Notes under the pieces: model-generated
Database searches by the model: none
The model's input: only the letters and a program-made list of their open reading frames with translations
What the model was told of the DNA's origin: nothing
Part shown: positions 34,201 through 42,306 of the stretch, in pieces
How the letters are laid out: the number at the start of each line of letters is the position of its first letter
Numbering within the stretch: position 1 is the stretch's first letter
Made by a program: the position numbers and the translations under genes
Assembly (NCBI GenBank): GCA_945874355.1
Contig: CAMCGB010000003.1
Span: 124,001 to 188,000, forward strand
DNA: 64,000 bases
Reading direction: 5' to 3'
Source of the DNA: an uncultured Bacteroides sp.
GTDB lineage: Bacteria > Bacteroidota > Bacteroidia > Bacteroidales > UBA932

Positions 34201-34314
34201 AAGCGTGAAGTCAGCCATTGAAGCATTGCGTTGACCGAAAAATACGTCGGTAACAGCTTTGGCTGCATCGGTCTGGAATTTTTGGTTTTTGAATTTAAGT
34301 TTCATCTGTGCCAT
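31249..34314 (-). CDS. res: Type III restriction enzyme, Res subunit
   Basis: The helicase-nuclease subunit of a type III restriction-modification system, about 1021 residues. The superfamily 2 helicase core has METGTGKTYTYIK near 95 and the Walker B variant IIDEPQSVLG near 223. GRGMRLCVNKNGER near 570 acts as the motif VI arginine finger. The C-terminal nuclease shows the PD-(D/E)xK pattern, NPDWAIVF near 952 and AETKG near 969. Together with a Mod subunit it cuts DNA between two unmodified sites in head-to-head orientation. A GTG at 34317 could also serve as start. It follows the second mod gene directly and is the last gene of the operon. The region is clearly AT-richer than the tra genes. 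Confidence 0.93.
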   Translation of the reverse strand: MAQMKLKFKNQKFQTDAAKAVTDVFFGQRNASMADFTLDAGSAAGSTLFEEVGYRNSKIELSQSQILDNIRKVQMSYMLKPSETVSMSDLRLTIEMETGTGKTYTYIKTMYELNKLYGWSKFIIVVPSIAIREGVCKSFEIMSEHFAAEYGKRIQSFVYDSKQLTKIDQFASDSNMHVMIINTQAFAARGEDARRIYMKLDAFRSRKPIDVIASTRPILIIDEPQSVLGADKNNATRNRLQEFGPLFTLLYSATHRADDIVNMVYRLDAMDAYNQKLVKQITVKAVQQKGSTATNGYLYLESIELSEGNPRARIGFDKKISTGIKQVTQLVSDGFDIYQNSGQLEEYSNHYRIETIDGYNKCITLLNGITLYEGDVIGAVNEQVIRRAQISETIKAHIDKERKLYKLGIKCLSLFFIDHVDNYRVYSSGSHYENGLYAQMFEEEYNNYIGSLQLTLDEDQDYLSYLEKFSAEEVHNGYFSRDKKGHYIQPSASELKSESSSDVSAYDLIMKDKERLLSFEEPTRFIFSHSALKEGWDNPNVFQICTLKDSDSTTKKRQEVGRGMRLCVNKNGERQDENVLHGSIFEINDLTVIASESYADFASKLQKEFAEAVGDRPIKVDKSLFIGLIVTTANGEQKTLNEDDADDLRTVLRLKKYITKEGQLTEKYHEDKKNGTLDFDDDDISFNEFKNDIVKKLDSVFNPSAIKISNGREISEAKFKEKRFQSSEFQKLWKSINQQTYYTVDFKTEELIEKSICALDKHLKVTDILVQVVTGRMDRIESKSKLESGEAMKIISTGEESANEVIGSSVKYDLIGKLVENTQLTRKAVVAILQGIKPLTFEQFKQNPEEFIIKASNIINECKAIAVIEHVKYHKLNKAFESDIFSNSTLKGKLGVNALESEKSLYDLVIVDSAGTEMSFAKELEHHNDVVVYTKLPGGFYINTPVGHYNPDWAIVFNEGPDIKHIYFVAETKGSLKESQLRESEKSKIECARKHFETISGSNVMYDVVTNYEDLRNAITK

Positions 34315-34317
34315 CAC

Positions 34318-36282
34318 TTAAATCACTTTTACATTGTTAATTACATCTTGCTCTGTCCAGTTGCATTTCTGCTTGAAAAGTTCAAAGAGATTCATTTTCT
34401 GAGATGCCTCGTCAAAGTTGCTGTCTCTGAATACGACACGAAGCGGATTCATATCAGCAATCTTGTCAATGACAACATCGGTAATCTTACCATCAAAGCA
34501 AGCAACGAGGTCTCCATCATTGACGTTGTGAATTGTACAGTTTGCCTCTTTGATGGATGAAACAGGCAGTGTCAATTCCACACCCCAGCGCAGCATACAA
34601 TCAAAGAGTAAGTCAAGGTCTGTTCTGTCTTTCTTGATGTTATCCTCCAAGCCAGTGAGCAGTGTCTGTGAGTACTCTGTCGGCGAGAAATACACATCCT
34701 TCATATTTGAAGAATCACACTTAAATACACGGAAGCCTGTGTCAAGATTATGGACATCAGAATGTGCTTCTTTTACCTTTTTACCAGCCCTTGAAATACG
34801 CTCCTTTGCTACTTCACAGATACAATGATTACGGTTGATAGAATCGCAAAGTGAGATCGCATTGTTAACGACAACGCGTTCTTTGTCCTCTGCTAAAGAA
34901 AGCATTTCGTCTAAATCTTCTGGGTATTGCACCATAATGAATTTCCTATTTCCATTATCCTCGGAATTTAATTCAAAGACTGCCTGTGCAGTTGTAGAAC
35001 TTCCTGAAAAGAAGTCCATTACAATAAAATCTTTATCATCAATATACCTAATAAGATACTTGATTAAGGATACAGGTTTCGGATATGAAAATACTTTTTC
35101 AGAGAATAGTTTTGACATCTCAGCATTTGCAGACAAAACATCACCGACTACTGAATTTGGGATTAGTTTTGTAGGGCTCATTACACTATCGCCAGGTTTA
35201 TTTGAATAAGGGACAAAATTATCTCCTTTGATAATAATTTCAGTACCGTTAGCAATCTCACGTTCCAGATTTTCTTGTCCCCAAATCATATGGCCTTTAA
35301 GACGAAAGCTATTGATTATCTTACCTTTTTCTACTATTGCATCGTCAAGAAGGGTGTAAGAATCTCTTACTCCAGCTTTATATATTCCGTCACCAAGAAA
35401 GGTCTTTACAACTCCAGCCGGGAAAGAAAGCACGCTTTCCTTCATACTTGACTTAGTAAGTGAAGGTAATCCTTCTTTTGGTTTAATCTCCCCAATTAGT
35501 TTTGTTATATTGGATTTATCTTTGGCAATACAAAGTACATATTCTCCATTCCGTCTCATTATTTTGGAACTATTATCTGGCCTGAATGTGCTTTCCCAAA
35601 TATAAGTCTCTATGTAATTTGACGTTCCAAAGACTTCTGTAACGATTTTTTTGAGGTTGTCAATTTCCTGCTCTCCAATTGAAATGAAGATAATTCCATC
35701 CGGTGATAACAATGAACGGGCGACTAGAAGTCGCATATAAATCATACTACACCATCTAGAATGGAAACGTCCTGAAGATTCAAGATTTTTAATTAATTTA
35801 TTACCTTTTTCGTCCAGAAGATTAGCTTCTTGTACATACTCTTTATCTGACATGTCATATCTGTCAGGATAAATAAAGTCCTTTCCGGTATTATAAGGAG
35901 GGTCAATATATATCATCTTCACTTTCCCCATATATGAGTTCTGGAGCAGTTTTAACACTTCAAGGTTATCTCCTTCAATGTAAAGGTTTTGGGTAGTATC
36001 CCAGTCAATGGATTCTTCGGGACACGGCCTTAACGTCTTGTTGATTGAAGCTGCAGCATCGCGTTGCGCAGCACGTTTCCCAACCCAATTAAAATCGTAT
36101 GACTCAGGAGCACTCTCCTCCGCATTATCTCCGAGGAGAGAACGGAGTTTATTAAAATCTACTACTCTTTTTACCCCCCCCTGATTATCAGCCACTTCCG
36201 TAAAGCAGGAAGGACAAATCTGATAAAGTGCGTCAAGATTAAATTGAGACCCTTCTACAGTAGTCATATTAAGATGTTCCAT
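34318..36282 (-). CDS. mod: Type III DNA methyltransferase Mod, copy A (G8 tract, probably phase-variable)
   Basis: A beta-class adenine methyltransferase of 654 residues that also gives the Res complex its sequence specificity. The catalytic motif is IYIDPPYNTGKDF near 135, and the S-adenosylmethionine motif MDFFSGSSTTAQAVF lies near 445. The target-recognition region between them differs from the neighbouring copy, while the first 130 residues and the last 100 are closely similar. Codons 34-37 (Gln-Gly-Gly-Val) contain eight G in a row. One G less gives a stop at once, and one more gives a stop after about ten residues. Homopolymer switching of type III mod genes is well known in pathogens. 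The current frame is open. It lies one base after copy B. Confidence 0.93.
   Translation of the reverse strand: MEHLNMTTVEGSQFNLDALYQICPSCFTEVADNQGGVKRVVDFNKLRSLLGDNAEESAPESYDFNWVGKRAAQRDAAASINKTLRPCPEESIDWDTTQNLYIEGDNLEVLKLLQNSYMGKVKMIYIDPPYNTGKDFIYPDRYDMSDKEYVQEANLLDEKGNKLIKNLESSGRFHSRWCSMIYMRLLVARSLLSPDGIIFISIGEQEIDNLKKIVTEVFGTSNYIETYIWESTFRPDNSSKIMRRNGEYVLCIAKDKSNITKLIGEIKPKEGLPSLTKSSMKESVLSFPAGVVKTFLGDGIYKAGVRDSYTLLDDAIVEKGKIINSFRLKGHMIWGQENLEREIANGTEIIIKGDNFVPYSNKPGDSVMSPTKLIPNSVVGDVLSANAEMSKLFSEKVFSYPKPVSLIKYLIRYIDDKDFIVMDFFSGSSTTAQAVFELNSEDNGNRKFIMVQYPEDLDEMLSLAEDKERVVVNNAISLCDSINRNHCICEVAKERISRAGKKVKEAHSDVHNLDTGFRVFKCDSSNMKDVYFSPTEYSQTLLTGLEDNIKKDRTDLDLLFDCMLRWGVELTLPVSSIKEANCTIHNVNDGDLVACFDGKITDVVIDKIADMNPLRVVFRDSNFDEASQKMNLFELFKQKCNWTEQDVINNVKVI
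36174..36181 (-). repeat. Run of eight G (coding strand) in mod copy A
   Basis: Eight consecutive C on the plus strand are eight G in the coding direction. The tract lies about 100 bases from the start codon and is the longest G/C homopolymer I noticed in the window. The equivalent place in mod copy B has no such tract. Confidence 0.95.
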
Positions 36283-36283
36283 A

Positions 36284-38191
36284 CTATATCACTTTTACAT
36301 TGTTTATTACTTCCTTGTCTGACCAGTCACATTTTTGCTTGAAAAGCTCAAACAAATTCATCTTTTGAGAAGCCTCTTCAAAACTTTTGTCGCGGAATAC
36401 AACTCGAAGCGGATTCATTTCAGCAATGGCAGAAATAATATCTTCAGTTATAATGCCGTCGAAGCAGGCAACAAGATCACCATCGTTAACGTTGTGAATT
36501 GTGCAATCTCCAACAGTTTTCTTTGATATCGGTAATGACAATTCCACACCCCAGCGAAGCATACAATCGAAAAGAAGGTCAAGGTCTGTACGGTCTTCAT
36601 TAATATTATCCAGATAAGAATCAAGTCCTTCCTGGCTATATGCATCCGGTGAAATCATTACATCTTTAAAGTTTGATGAATCACATTTGAAAGCCCTGAA
36701 TCCTAAATCAAATGAAGTTGTAAGGGTCGGATTATCTTCCTTTATTTTATTGCCAGCCCTGCGAATGCGTTCTTTTGCTATTTCAGGGATTGTCGCATAT
36801 CCTGCTTGGTAAGCTTCACTATCTTCATTGGTTGTTTCAGGAAGTTGGACCAGAATGAATCTACGAAGTCCTCCATCTTCAGCATTCAACTGAAGAACAG
36901 CATCTGCTGTGGTCGCTGAACCAGAAAAGAAATCAAGCACTAATGCATTTTTATCATTTAATATTTTCAAAAAAAAGCGAATCAGAGAACTTGGCTTTGG
37001 GAAAGAAAATATCTTTCCTCCCATCAATGAAGTAATCTCTTTCGTCCCATCTTGTGACATTCCAATATTATCATCCAGTTTAGTAGAGACAGCAACTCTT
37101 CCAAAATCATCTCCTGCTTTCTTCATATCATCCTCTTTCCAATAACGAAGAACAGGTTTGCTAATCTTCAAAAAGTCATAATCGTTAGGGAACACGATTC
37201 GGCTTGCAGCATAATACTCTTTGAATGTTTCCTCTGTAATCGCCCAAGTTCGATTAGGATTAGCAGGGTATTCATCACCTGTTTTAGGATTTACGATTGT
37301 AAAATAACTATTTGGACGCTCGCTTGCCGTTGTCTGCTTTGTCAAATCGTGCACTCGCCAAGGACGATTCGGAAAATCAGGTGTTTCATAATATTTTCGT
37401 CCTTCTCCCTCTATACTTGCCAAAAATTGTTCTGATTTTGCATAAATAACAATCCACTCATAATCTTGTGATATGCCAAATGGGACATCAGATTTTGCGG
37501 TTCTTTTTCGCCAAGGAAAAGTTGCAACAAAATTTGTTGGACCGAACACCTCATTGCATATCTTTTTCAAATTGTCAATCTCGTTGTCATCTATTGATAT
37601 GAAGATGGCACCATTATCATTTAAAAGAGTTCTAGCTACCAATAGCCTTGAATACATCATACTACACCAATCAGAATGAAATGCTCCATTCGAATAAGTG
37701 TTCTTTACAAGGCGACGTCCTATTTCATCAACTATAGAACTTTTATACTCTTCTTCGCTCAGAGAATGATTATCATTATACACGAAATCGTTTCCCGTAT
37801 TGTACGGCGGGTCAATATATATCATCTTGACCTTACCCATATACGAATTCTGAAGAAGCTTCAAAACTTCAAGATTGTCACCCTCTATATAAAGGTTTTG
37901 AGTGGTGTCCCAATCTACTGATTCTTCTGGGCAGGGGCGAAGCGTCTTGCTGATTGGGGCTGCTGCTTCTCTTTGGGCAGCTCGTTTGCCAACCCATGTG
38001 AAATCATATACCTCCGGCTCATTATCTTCTATATTGTCTCCAAGGAGAGAGCGAAGCTTCGACCAGTCAATAGCTCGTTTTATGGAGCCATCTTCTGACT
38101 TTGATTCTGTAAAACACGAAGGACAAATCCTATAAAGCGCATCCAAGTTCAGTTGCGCTCCATCAGTAGTTGTCTTGCTTAAATGTTCCAT
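36284..38191 (-). CDS. mod: Type III DNA methyltransferase Mod, copy B
   Basis: A second beta-class methyltransferase, 635 residues, ahead of copy A. It has IYIDPPYNTGNDFVY near 135 and LDFFSGSATTADAVL near 435. N-terminus (MEHLSKTTTDGAQLNLDALY) and C-terminus (QKMNLFELFKQKCDWSDKEV) nearly repeat those of copy A, but the central target-recognition part is different. The two are diverged also at the DNA level, so this is not a recent duplication. With one Res gene in the operon, the two copies may give the nuclease two specificities. It begins 10 bases after the DUF4391 gene. Confidence 0.92.
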   Translation of the reverse strand: MEHLSKTTTDGAQLNLDALYRICPSCFTESKSEDGSIKRAIDWSKLRSLLGDNIEDNEPEVYDFTWVGKRAAQREAAAPISKTLRPCPEESVDWDTTQNLYIEGDNLEVLKLLQNSYMGKVKMIYIDPPYNTGNDFVYNDNHSLSEEEYKSSIVDEIGRRLVKNTYSNGAFHSDWCSMMYSRLLVARTLLNDNGAIFISIDDNEIDNLKKICNEVFGPTNFVATFPWRKRTAKSDVPFGISQDYEWIVIYAKSEQFLASIEGEGRKYYETPDFPNRPWRVHDLTKQTTASERPNSYFTIVNPKTGDEYPANPNRTWAITEETFKEYYAASRIVFPNDYDFLKISKPVLRYWKEDDMKKAGDDFGRVAVSTKLDDNIGMSQDGTKEITSLMGGKIFSFPKPSSLIRFFLKILNDKNALVLDFFSGSATTADAVLQLNAEDGGLRRFILVQLPETTNEDSEAYQAGYATIPEIAKERIRRAGNKIKEDNPTLTTSFDLGFRAFKCDSSNFKDVMISPDAYSQEGLDSYLDNINEDRTDLDLLFDCMLRWGVELSLPISKKTVGDCTIHNVNDGDLVACFDGIITEDIISAIAEMNPLRVVFRDKSFEEASQKMNLFELFKQKCDWSDKEVINNVKVI

Positions 38192-38201
38192 ATTATGCAG
38201 T

Positions 38202-38879
38202 TTATTTCAATTTATTCAATTCTTCTTTCAGCAAATCAAGCTCTTTCTTTTTTGCCTTCACCTGTTTGTTCATCTCAATCTGAACATTGAATTGAGGCTC
38301 TTTACGGACTTTGGTCTGCAAGGCCTTCAGTTCCTTCTCAACTTGAGCGATGTTTTTTCGCAGCTGAACAATCTCGGCCATCGCTCCTGTTTTATGCTCC
38401 CCAATACCGCTGACCTGTGCTACGAAATTGTCATATATGGTCGGAAGTGCTTGGCCTTGTATTTCAAGATGAATATCTTCTGTCGGCACCCAGGGAGAGA
38501 CAAAATTCTGGCGTATGGTAAACTTGCTGTGCGTCTTATCAGTCCAGTCCTTATAGTTGACCAGGAGCATCGCTTTGTCTTCATAGGTGAGTATGAAGAC
38601 AATGTGATGAGGCATATTTGCATCAATGAAAGAGAACAAATCTGGAGGACAGTCAGGTCCTTTCAGTGTAGCAACGAAGACTTCGATTTCGTTGACATCT
38701 TCCGTTCCTGAAACATTAAGTGTGGCCGGTGAAAGCTTATATAGCCAAGTTATGCTGACAACATCGTTGACAAAGCGTGTTTTCATCTTAAGGTTGACAT
38801 CCATAAACTTGTAAAACATAGTTTTGGGCACAACCTTATTGACAATGCAACTCTGTGGATATTTCAAGATGTTGTCCAT
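38202..38879 (-). CDS. DUF4391-family protein of the restriction operon
   Basis: A protein of 225 residues of the DUF4391 type. An N-terminal part carries YPQSCIVNKVVPKTMFYKF and DVVSITWLYKLSPATLNV. A middle part (HHIVFILTYEDKAMLLVNYKDW) follows, then a long C-terminal coiled coil (VQLRKNIAQVEKELKALQTKV, KAKKKELDLLKEELNKLK). The family is found next to helicases and type III methyltransferases, and no activity is established. The coiled coil suggests it joins partners, perhaps the helicase and the Mod subunits. Six bases separate it from the helicase gene. Confidence 0.82.
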   Translation of the reverse strand: MDNILKYPQSCIVNKVVPKTMFYKFMDVNLKMKTRFVNDVVSITWLYKLSPATLNVSGTEDVNEIEVFVATLKGPDCPPDLFSFIDANMPHHIVFILTYEDKAMLLVNYKDWTDKTHSKFTIRQNFVSPWVPTEDIHLEIQGQALPTIYDNFVAQVSGIGEHKTGAMAEIVQLRKNIAQVEKELKALQTKVRKEPQFNVQIEMNKQVKAKKKELDLLKEELNKLK

Positions 38880-38885
38880 ATCGCT

Positions 38886-41800
38886 TTACTTGATTACAAG
38901 GAAACAGATGAGTTCAAAGTCATCAAGACCGGCGATATCTCCGACAAGGGCAGTAGTCTCTCCGGAGAAGAAGAGGCTTTCAAGGTCTGAGGTCTCTTTC
39001 TGCTCAACGATGCTGGCAACAGCTTTCTGAAGAAGTTCGCTGTAGTGCGTCATAGAACGGCCATCATCAGTTTCTTCGTTGAACTGTTTGCAAAGCTCCA
39101 TATCAGGCTGTTTCTTTCCTTTGCAAGAAACTCGCATAATATCGAGCAAGTGCTTAGGTGAAAGATGGTCACAAAGAATCTCTCCATCGTGTGATAGATA
39201 GACCATATAGAACGGGTGCAAGAGATTCTGTTTGCCTATGTTGATAGCGTTATTTCGGTTCTTCAGAATATAGATAACACCACTTTCTGCGGCATTGCTT
39301 GCTGGAACAACAGCACTCATACCGAATGGGGTATGCTCGATGTTAGGATTGCTGTTCATATATGAAATCAAGTCCATACGGAACTCGTTCAATCCAAGAT
39401 CCATAATGTTGATGCCGGTATCCATATCCTCAAGGTCAACAACTTCTTCCTGAAGCCTCTTAAGCTGACTCCTTCTGTATTCAAGGTCAGCCTGCTCTTC
39501 ATTCGACAAAAGAACGTTGCTGGAGCCAGCTCCTGTAATATCCATTCCGGTCATTCTTGCCTCGACGCGGCCTTTCAATTTCAGGTAATCATCCAGTTCA
39601 ATATCTGGCCAGTAGTTCACCAGCTGTATAACATCATTCTGTGAGCCAATACGGTCAATACGGCCAAATCGCTGAATGATGCGGACTGGGTTCCAATGGA
39701 TATCGTAGTTGATGAGATAGTCGCAATCCTGAAGGTTCTGACCCTCAGAAATACAATCAGTTGCAATCAACAAATCTATCTCATCATCAATTTTTGGCAT
39801 CAAGACGGCTTTCTCTTTTGACACAGGAGAGAATAGCGTCAGAATGTTGTTGAAATCTGCTCTAACACCTTTAACCGTTGACTTTATACCATCACCTGTA
39901 ATGAGACCGACTTCGATATTGTGCTTACTCTTCATTACAGATGCAAGGTTATCATACAAATACTCAGCTGTGTCAGAGAAGGCAGTAAAAATGAGAATCT
40001 TTCTGTTATCGCCGTTAATTGGGTTGGCAAGTTTCTCACGTATGTTCTCTCGGAGCATCGTCAATTTACTATCGTGCTCAGGAGTGACATCCTTTAGCAT
40101 AAACAACAGCAGACCGAATATTTCCTGGTCAGCCATAAGATCGCGCTTCCAGGAACGACAGTCCATATCAGAGAGGGCAACCTTGGACTTCTTGCCTCCA
40201 ATGAGGAAATCATTTTCTGATTCATCAGAATCAAACATTCCATCCAAACTAATTGTCTCAAGAATGGCATCTTGGCGAGTCTGGAGGTAAGTATCAATGA
40301 CTGAAATTGTATCATCAATCTGCTTCTTTACTCTCTCCAGAGTAAGGCGGAATGAGTTTACAGAAGACTCCAGACGCTTCAGAAGATTGATGGCCATCAA
40401 CTTTTTCAGTCCTTTTTCTCGTCCGGACATTCCTACATTGCGACCTTTTCCATCCTTATCAATATCATATTTGTAACGCTTGGATGGAAGGATGTAATCA
40501 GATGGCGCATACACGCCGAGATTCATCAAATTGAGGTGATCTGAAATGTCTTTATATGTGATGGCTTTATCGAGGTCTGTCAGGTGAGGGCGCTTCGAAA
40601 TCGGCTTAAGCCTCGTAGGAAACTTGCCGATGTCTGTGGTGTCGTAGTACTTCTCGATATGCTTCCTTGACCGTGCAATAGTAACGGCATCAAGAACGTG
40701 GAAGAAATCGAATGGCAGCATATCAATCAGCCGTTGTGTTGTCCTTTCTTTCGGGTCCTCTATCTTTGCCCAGGCATTATATTGAGCTTGTGCCAAACGA
40801 AAGATATCTTCGATAGGATGGTCTGTTTTCAGCTTGTCGTTAATCAAATCCTGGTCTCCTTCATATGCAAGCTGAAGCTGATTCCTCAAGTCATTGAATC
40901 TGTTGTTGACAGGGGTAGCTGAAAGCATAAGGACCTTTGTCTTTACTCCGGCCCTGATGACTTTGTTCATAAGCTTCAGATACCTGTTCTCACGAGGGTT
41001 TTCATCGTCCTCATCTGTCGTAATCTTACCGCCATTGCGGAAGTTGTGCGATTCATCAATGACAATCAGGTCATAATTGCCCCAATTGATTGCAGAAAGG
41101 TCAATATCATTCGACATGCCATACTCTCTGGAAAGGTCTGTATGGAAGAGGATATCATAACGAAGGCGGTCCTTCTCAAGAGGGTTATTCTTGTAGTTCT
41201 TCCTAAAAGCATTCCAGTTGGAGAACAATTTCTTCGGGCAAAGCACCAGAACAGATTTGTTCCTATTTTCGTAGTATTTAATTACAGACAAGGCGGTGAA
41301 AGTCTTACCCAAACCAACGCTGTCTGCAAGAATACATCCATTGTATGTCTCCAGTTTATTGATGATTGCAAGTGCTGCATCCTTCTGGAAATTATAGAGT
41401 TTATTCCAGATTATTGATGACTTGAACCCGGTGGCCTCATTTGCAATATTGTCTTCTGAAATATCATCCAGAAACTCACTGAAGATGTTATAAAGTGTGA
41501 TGAAATATATCAGCTCAGGACTATTCTCTCGATAGATATTAGAGATATTGTCAATAATCTGGTCAGTGACATCGTGAAACTGCTCGTCATTGTTCCATAA
41601 TTCGTTGAAAGTCCTAAGATACTGCTTCGAACTTTCTGCATCAACCTTAATAGCAATGTTGCAAAGATTATTGCCTCTCTCACATCCAAGGTCAGTAGTC
41701 GTAAATCCATTGATAGGCATATAGGTAAACGACTCTTCATCCTCAACATTGATAAAACCAGGCATTCCAGCTGATGTTACATTGGACTTAAATGTAACTT

Positions 41801-42134
41801 TTTTTCGAATCCAATCTGCACACTCTATGGCTATAGCCTTTTGCGTCATCTTGTTACGCAGCTTGACTTCAAATTCAGAACCATATAGGGCACGTTCTCT
41901 ATCGAGTTTAGGGATATAAAATTCCCTGCGCTGTTTTGCCTCTTTCTCCTTGACAAAAGAAGGGGCAGTGAAAATAAAACGTAGCTCTTCTATGTTCTGC
42001 AGCTGTTCTTTCAGCTCCTCAAAGGCATATATAGAAAAGCAGGCTGATGCTATGCTCAACTTGCTTCCCTTTTTAAGGGATTCCCGAAGGTCATCAACGA
42101 CCTTCTTATTTATATTATCGAAAAATTCTTGCAT
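38886..42134 (-). CDS. SNF2-type helicase with N-terminal PLD-like region
   Basis: A protein of 1082 residues, first gene of the operon. The N-terminal 200 residues (KGSKLSIASACFSIYAFEELKEQL, then LRFIFTAPSF) look like the phospholipase-D-like domain often seen before such helicases. The usual HxK motif is not visible, so nuclease activity is doubtful. The superfamily 2 core has LADSVGLGKTFTAL near 270, VIDESHNFRN near 358, MLSATPVNNR, and the C-terminal lobe with ILIFTAFSDTAEYL, ATDCISEGQNLQDCD and QRFGRIDRIGS. Relatives occur in several anti-phage systems as DNA translocases. Here it is coupled to DUF4391 and type III genes, which suggests an added effector or a remodelling step. Confidence 0.88.
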   Translation of the reverse strand: MQEFFDNINKKVVDDLRESLKKGSKLSIASACFSIYAFEELKEQLQNIEELRFIFTAPSFVKEKEAKQRREFYIPKLDRERALYGSEFEVKLRNKMTQKAIAIECADWIRKKVTFKSNVTSAGMPGFINVEDEESFTYMPINGFTTTDLGCERGNNLCNIAIKVDAESSKQYLRTFNELWNNDEQFHDVTDQIIDNISNIYRENSPELIYFITLYNIFSEFLDDISEDNIANEATGFKSSIIWNKLYNFQKDAALAIINKLETYNGCILADSVGLGKTFTALSVIKYYENRNKSVLVLCPKKLFSNWNAFRKNYKNNPLEKDRLRYDILFHTDLSREYGMSNDIDLSAINWGNYDLIVIDESHNFRNGGKITTDEDDENPRENRYLKLMNKVIRAGVKTKVLMLSATPVNNRFNDLRNQLQLAYEGDQDLINDKLKTDHPIEDIFRLAQAQYNAWAKIEDPKERTTQRLIDMLPFDFFHVLDAVTIARSRKHIEKYYDTTDIGKFPTRLKPISKRPHLTDLDKAITYKDISDHLNLMNLGVYAPSDYILPSKRYKYDIDKDGKGRNVGMSGREKGLKKLMAINLLKRLESSVNSFRLTLERVKKQIDDTISVIDTYLQTRQDAILETISLDGMFDSDESENDFLIGGKKSKVALSDMDCRSWKRDLMADQEIFGLLLFMLKDVTPEHDSKLTMLRENIREKLANPINGDNRKILIFTAFSDTAEYLYDNLASVMKSKHNIEVGLITGDGIKSTVKGVRADFNNILTLFSPVSKEKAVLMPKIDDEIDLLIATDCISEGQNLQDCDYLINYDIHWNPVRIIQRFGRIDRIGSQNDVIQLVNYWPDIELDDYLKLKGRVEARMTGMDITGAGSSNVLLSNEEQADLEYRRSQLKRLQEEVVDLEDMDTGINIMDLGLNEFRMDLISYMNSNPNIEHTPFGMSAVVPASNAAESGVIYILKNRNNAINIGKQNLLHPFYMVYLSHDGEILCDHLSPKHLLDIMRVSCKGKKQPDMELCKQFNEETDDGRSMTHYSELLQKAVASIVEQKETSDLESLFFSGETTALVGDIAGLDDFELICFLVIK

Positions 42135-42152
42135 TGCTTGCTATTGAAATTT

Positions 42153-42160
42153 CAAATATA
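42153..42160 (-). promoter_or_regulatory. -7 promoter box for the helicase-mod-res operon
   Basis: TATATTTG on the minus strand lies 18 bases before the helicase ATG, giving a very short leader. It faces away from the WYL regulator gene. Confidence 0.65.
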
Positions 42161-42223
42161 GTAAAAAAATCGCAACTACTTAATCAAATGTAAGATAAGT
42201 CATAGATTATGAACTTTAGCTTT

Positions 42224-42262
42224 ATAACTCTATCAATAATTGAGATAATAGAGTTATATTTG
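42224..42262 (+). promoter_or_regulatory. WYL-gene promoter overlapped by a perfect inverted repeat
   Basis: ATAACTCTAT (42224-42233) and ATAGAGTTAT (42248-42257) are perfect 10-base arms. The right arm overlaps the -7 box TATATTTG at 42255-42262. This is what an autoregulatory operator would look like. A protein bound here could also affect the divergent helicase promoter some 65 bases away. Confidence 0.7.
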
Positions 42263-42306
42263 AAAATCAATGCACATATATTATCCAACTACATTACGCG
42301 TCCAAA

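Noticed and set aside
38886..42134. Helicase operon considered as DISARM, BREX or Hachiman
   Set aside because: The diagnostic partners (PglZ, BrxC, DrmB, HamA) are not present; only type III mod and res and DUF4391 accompany the helicase.
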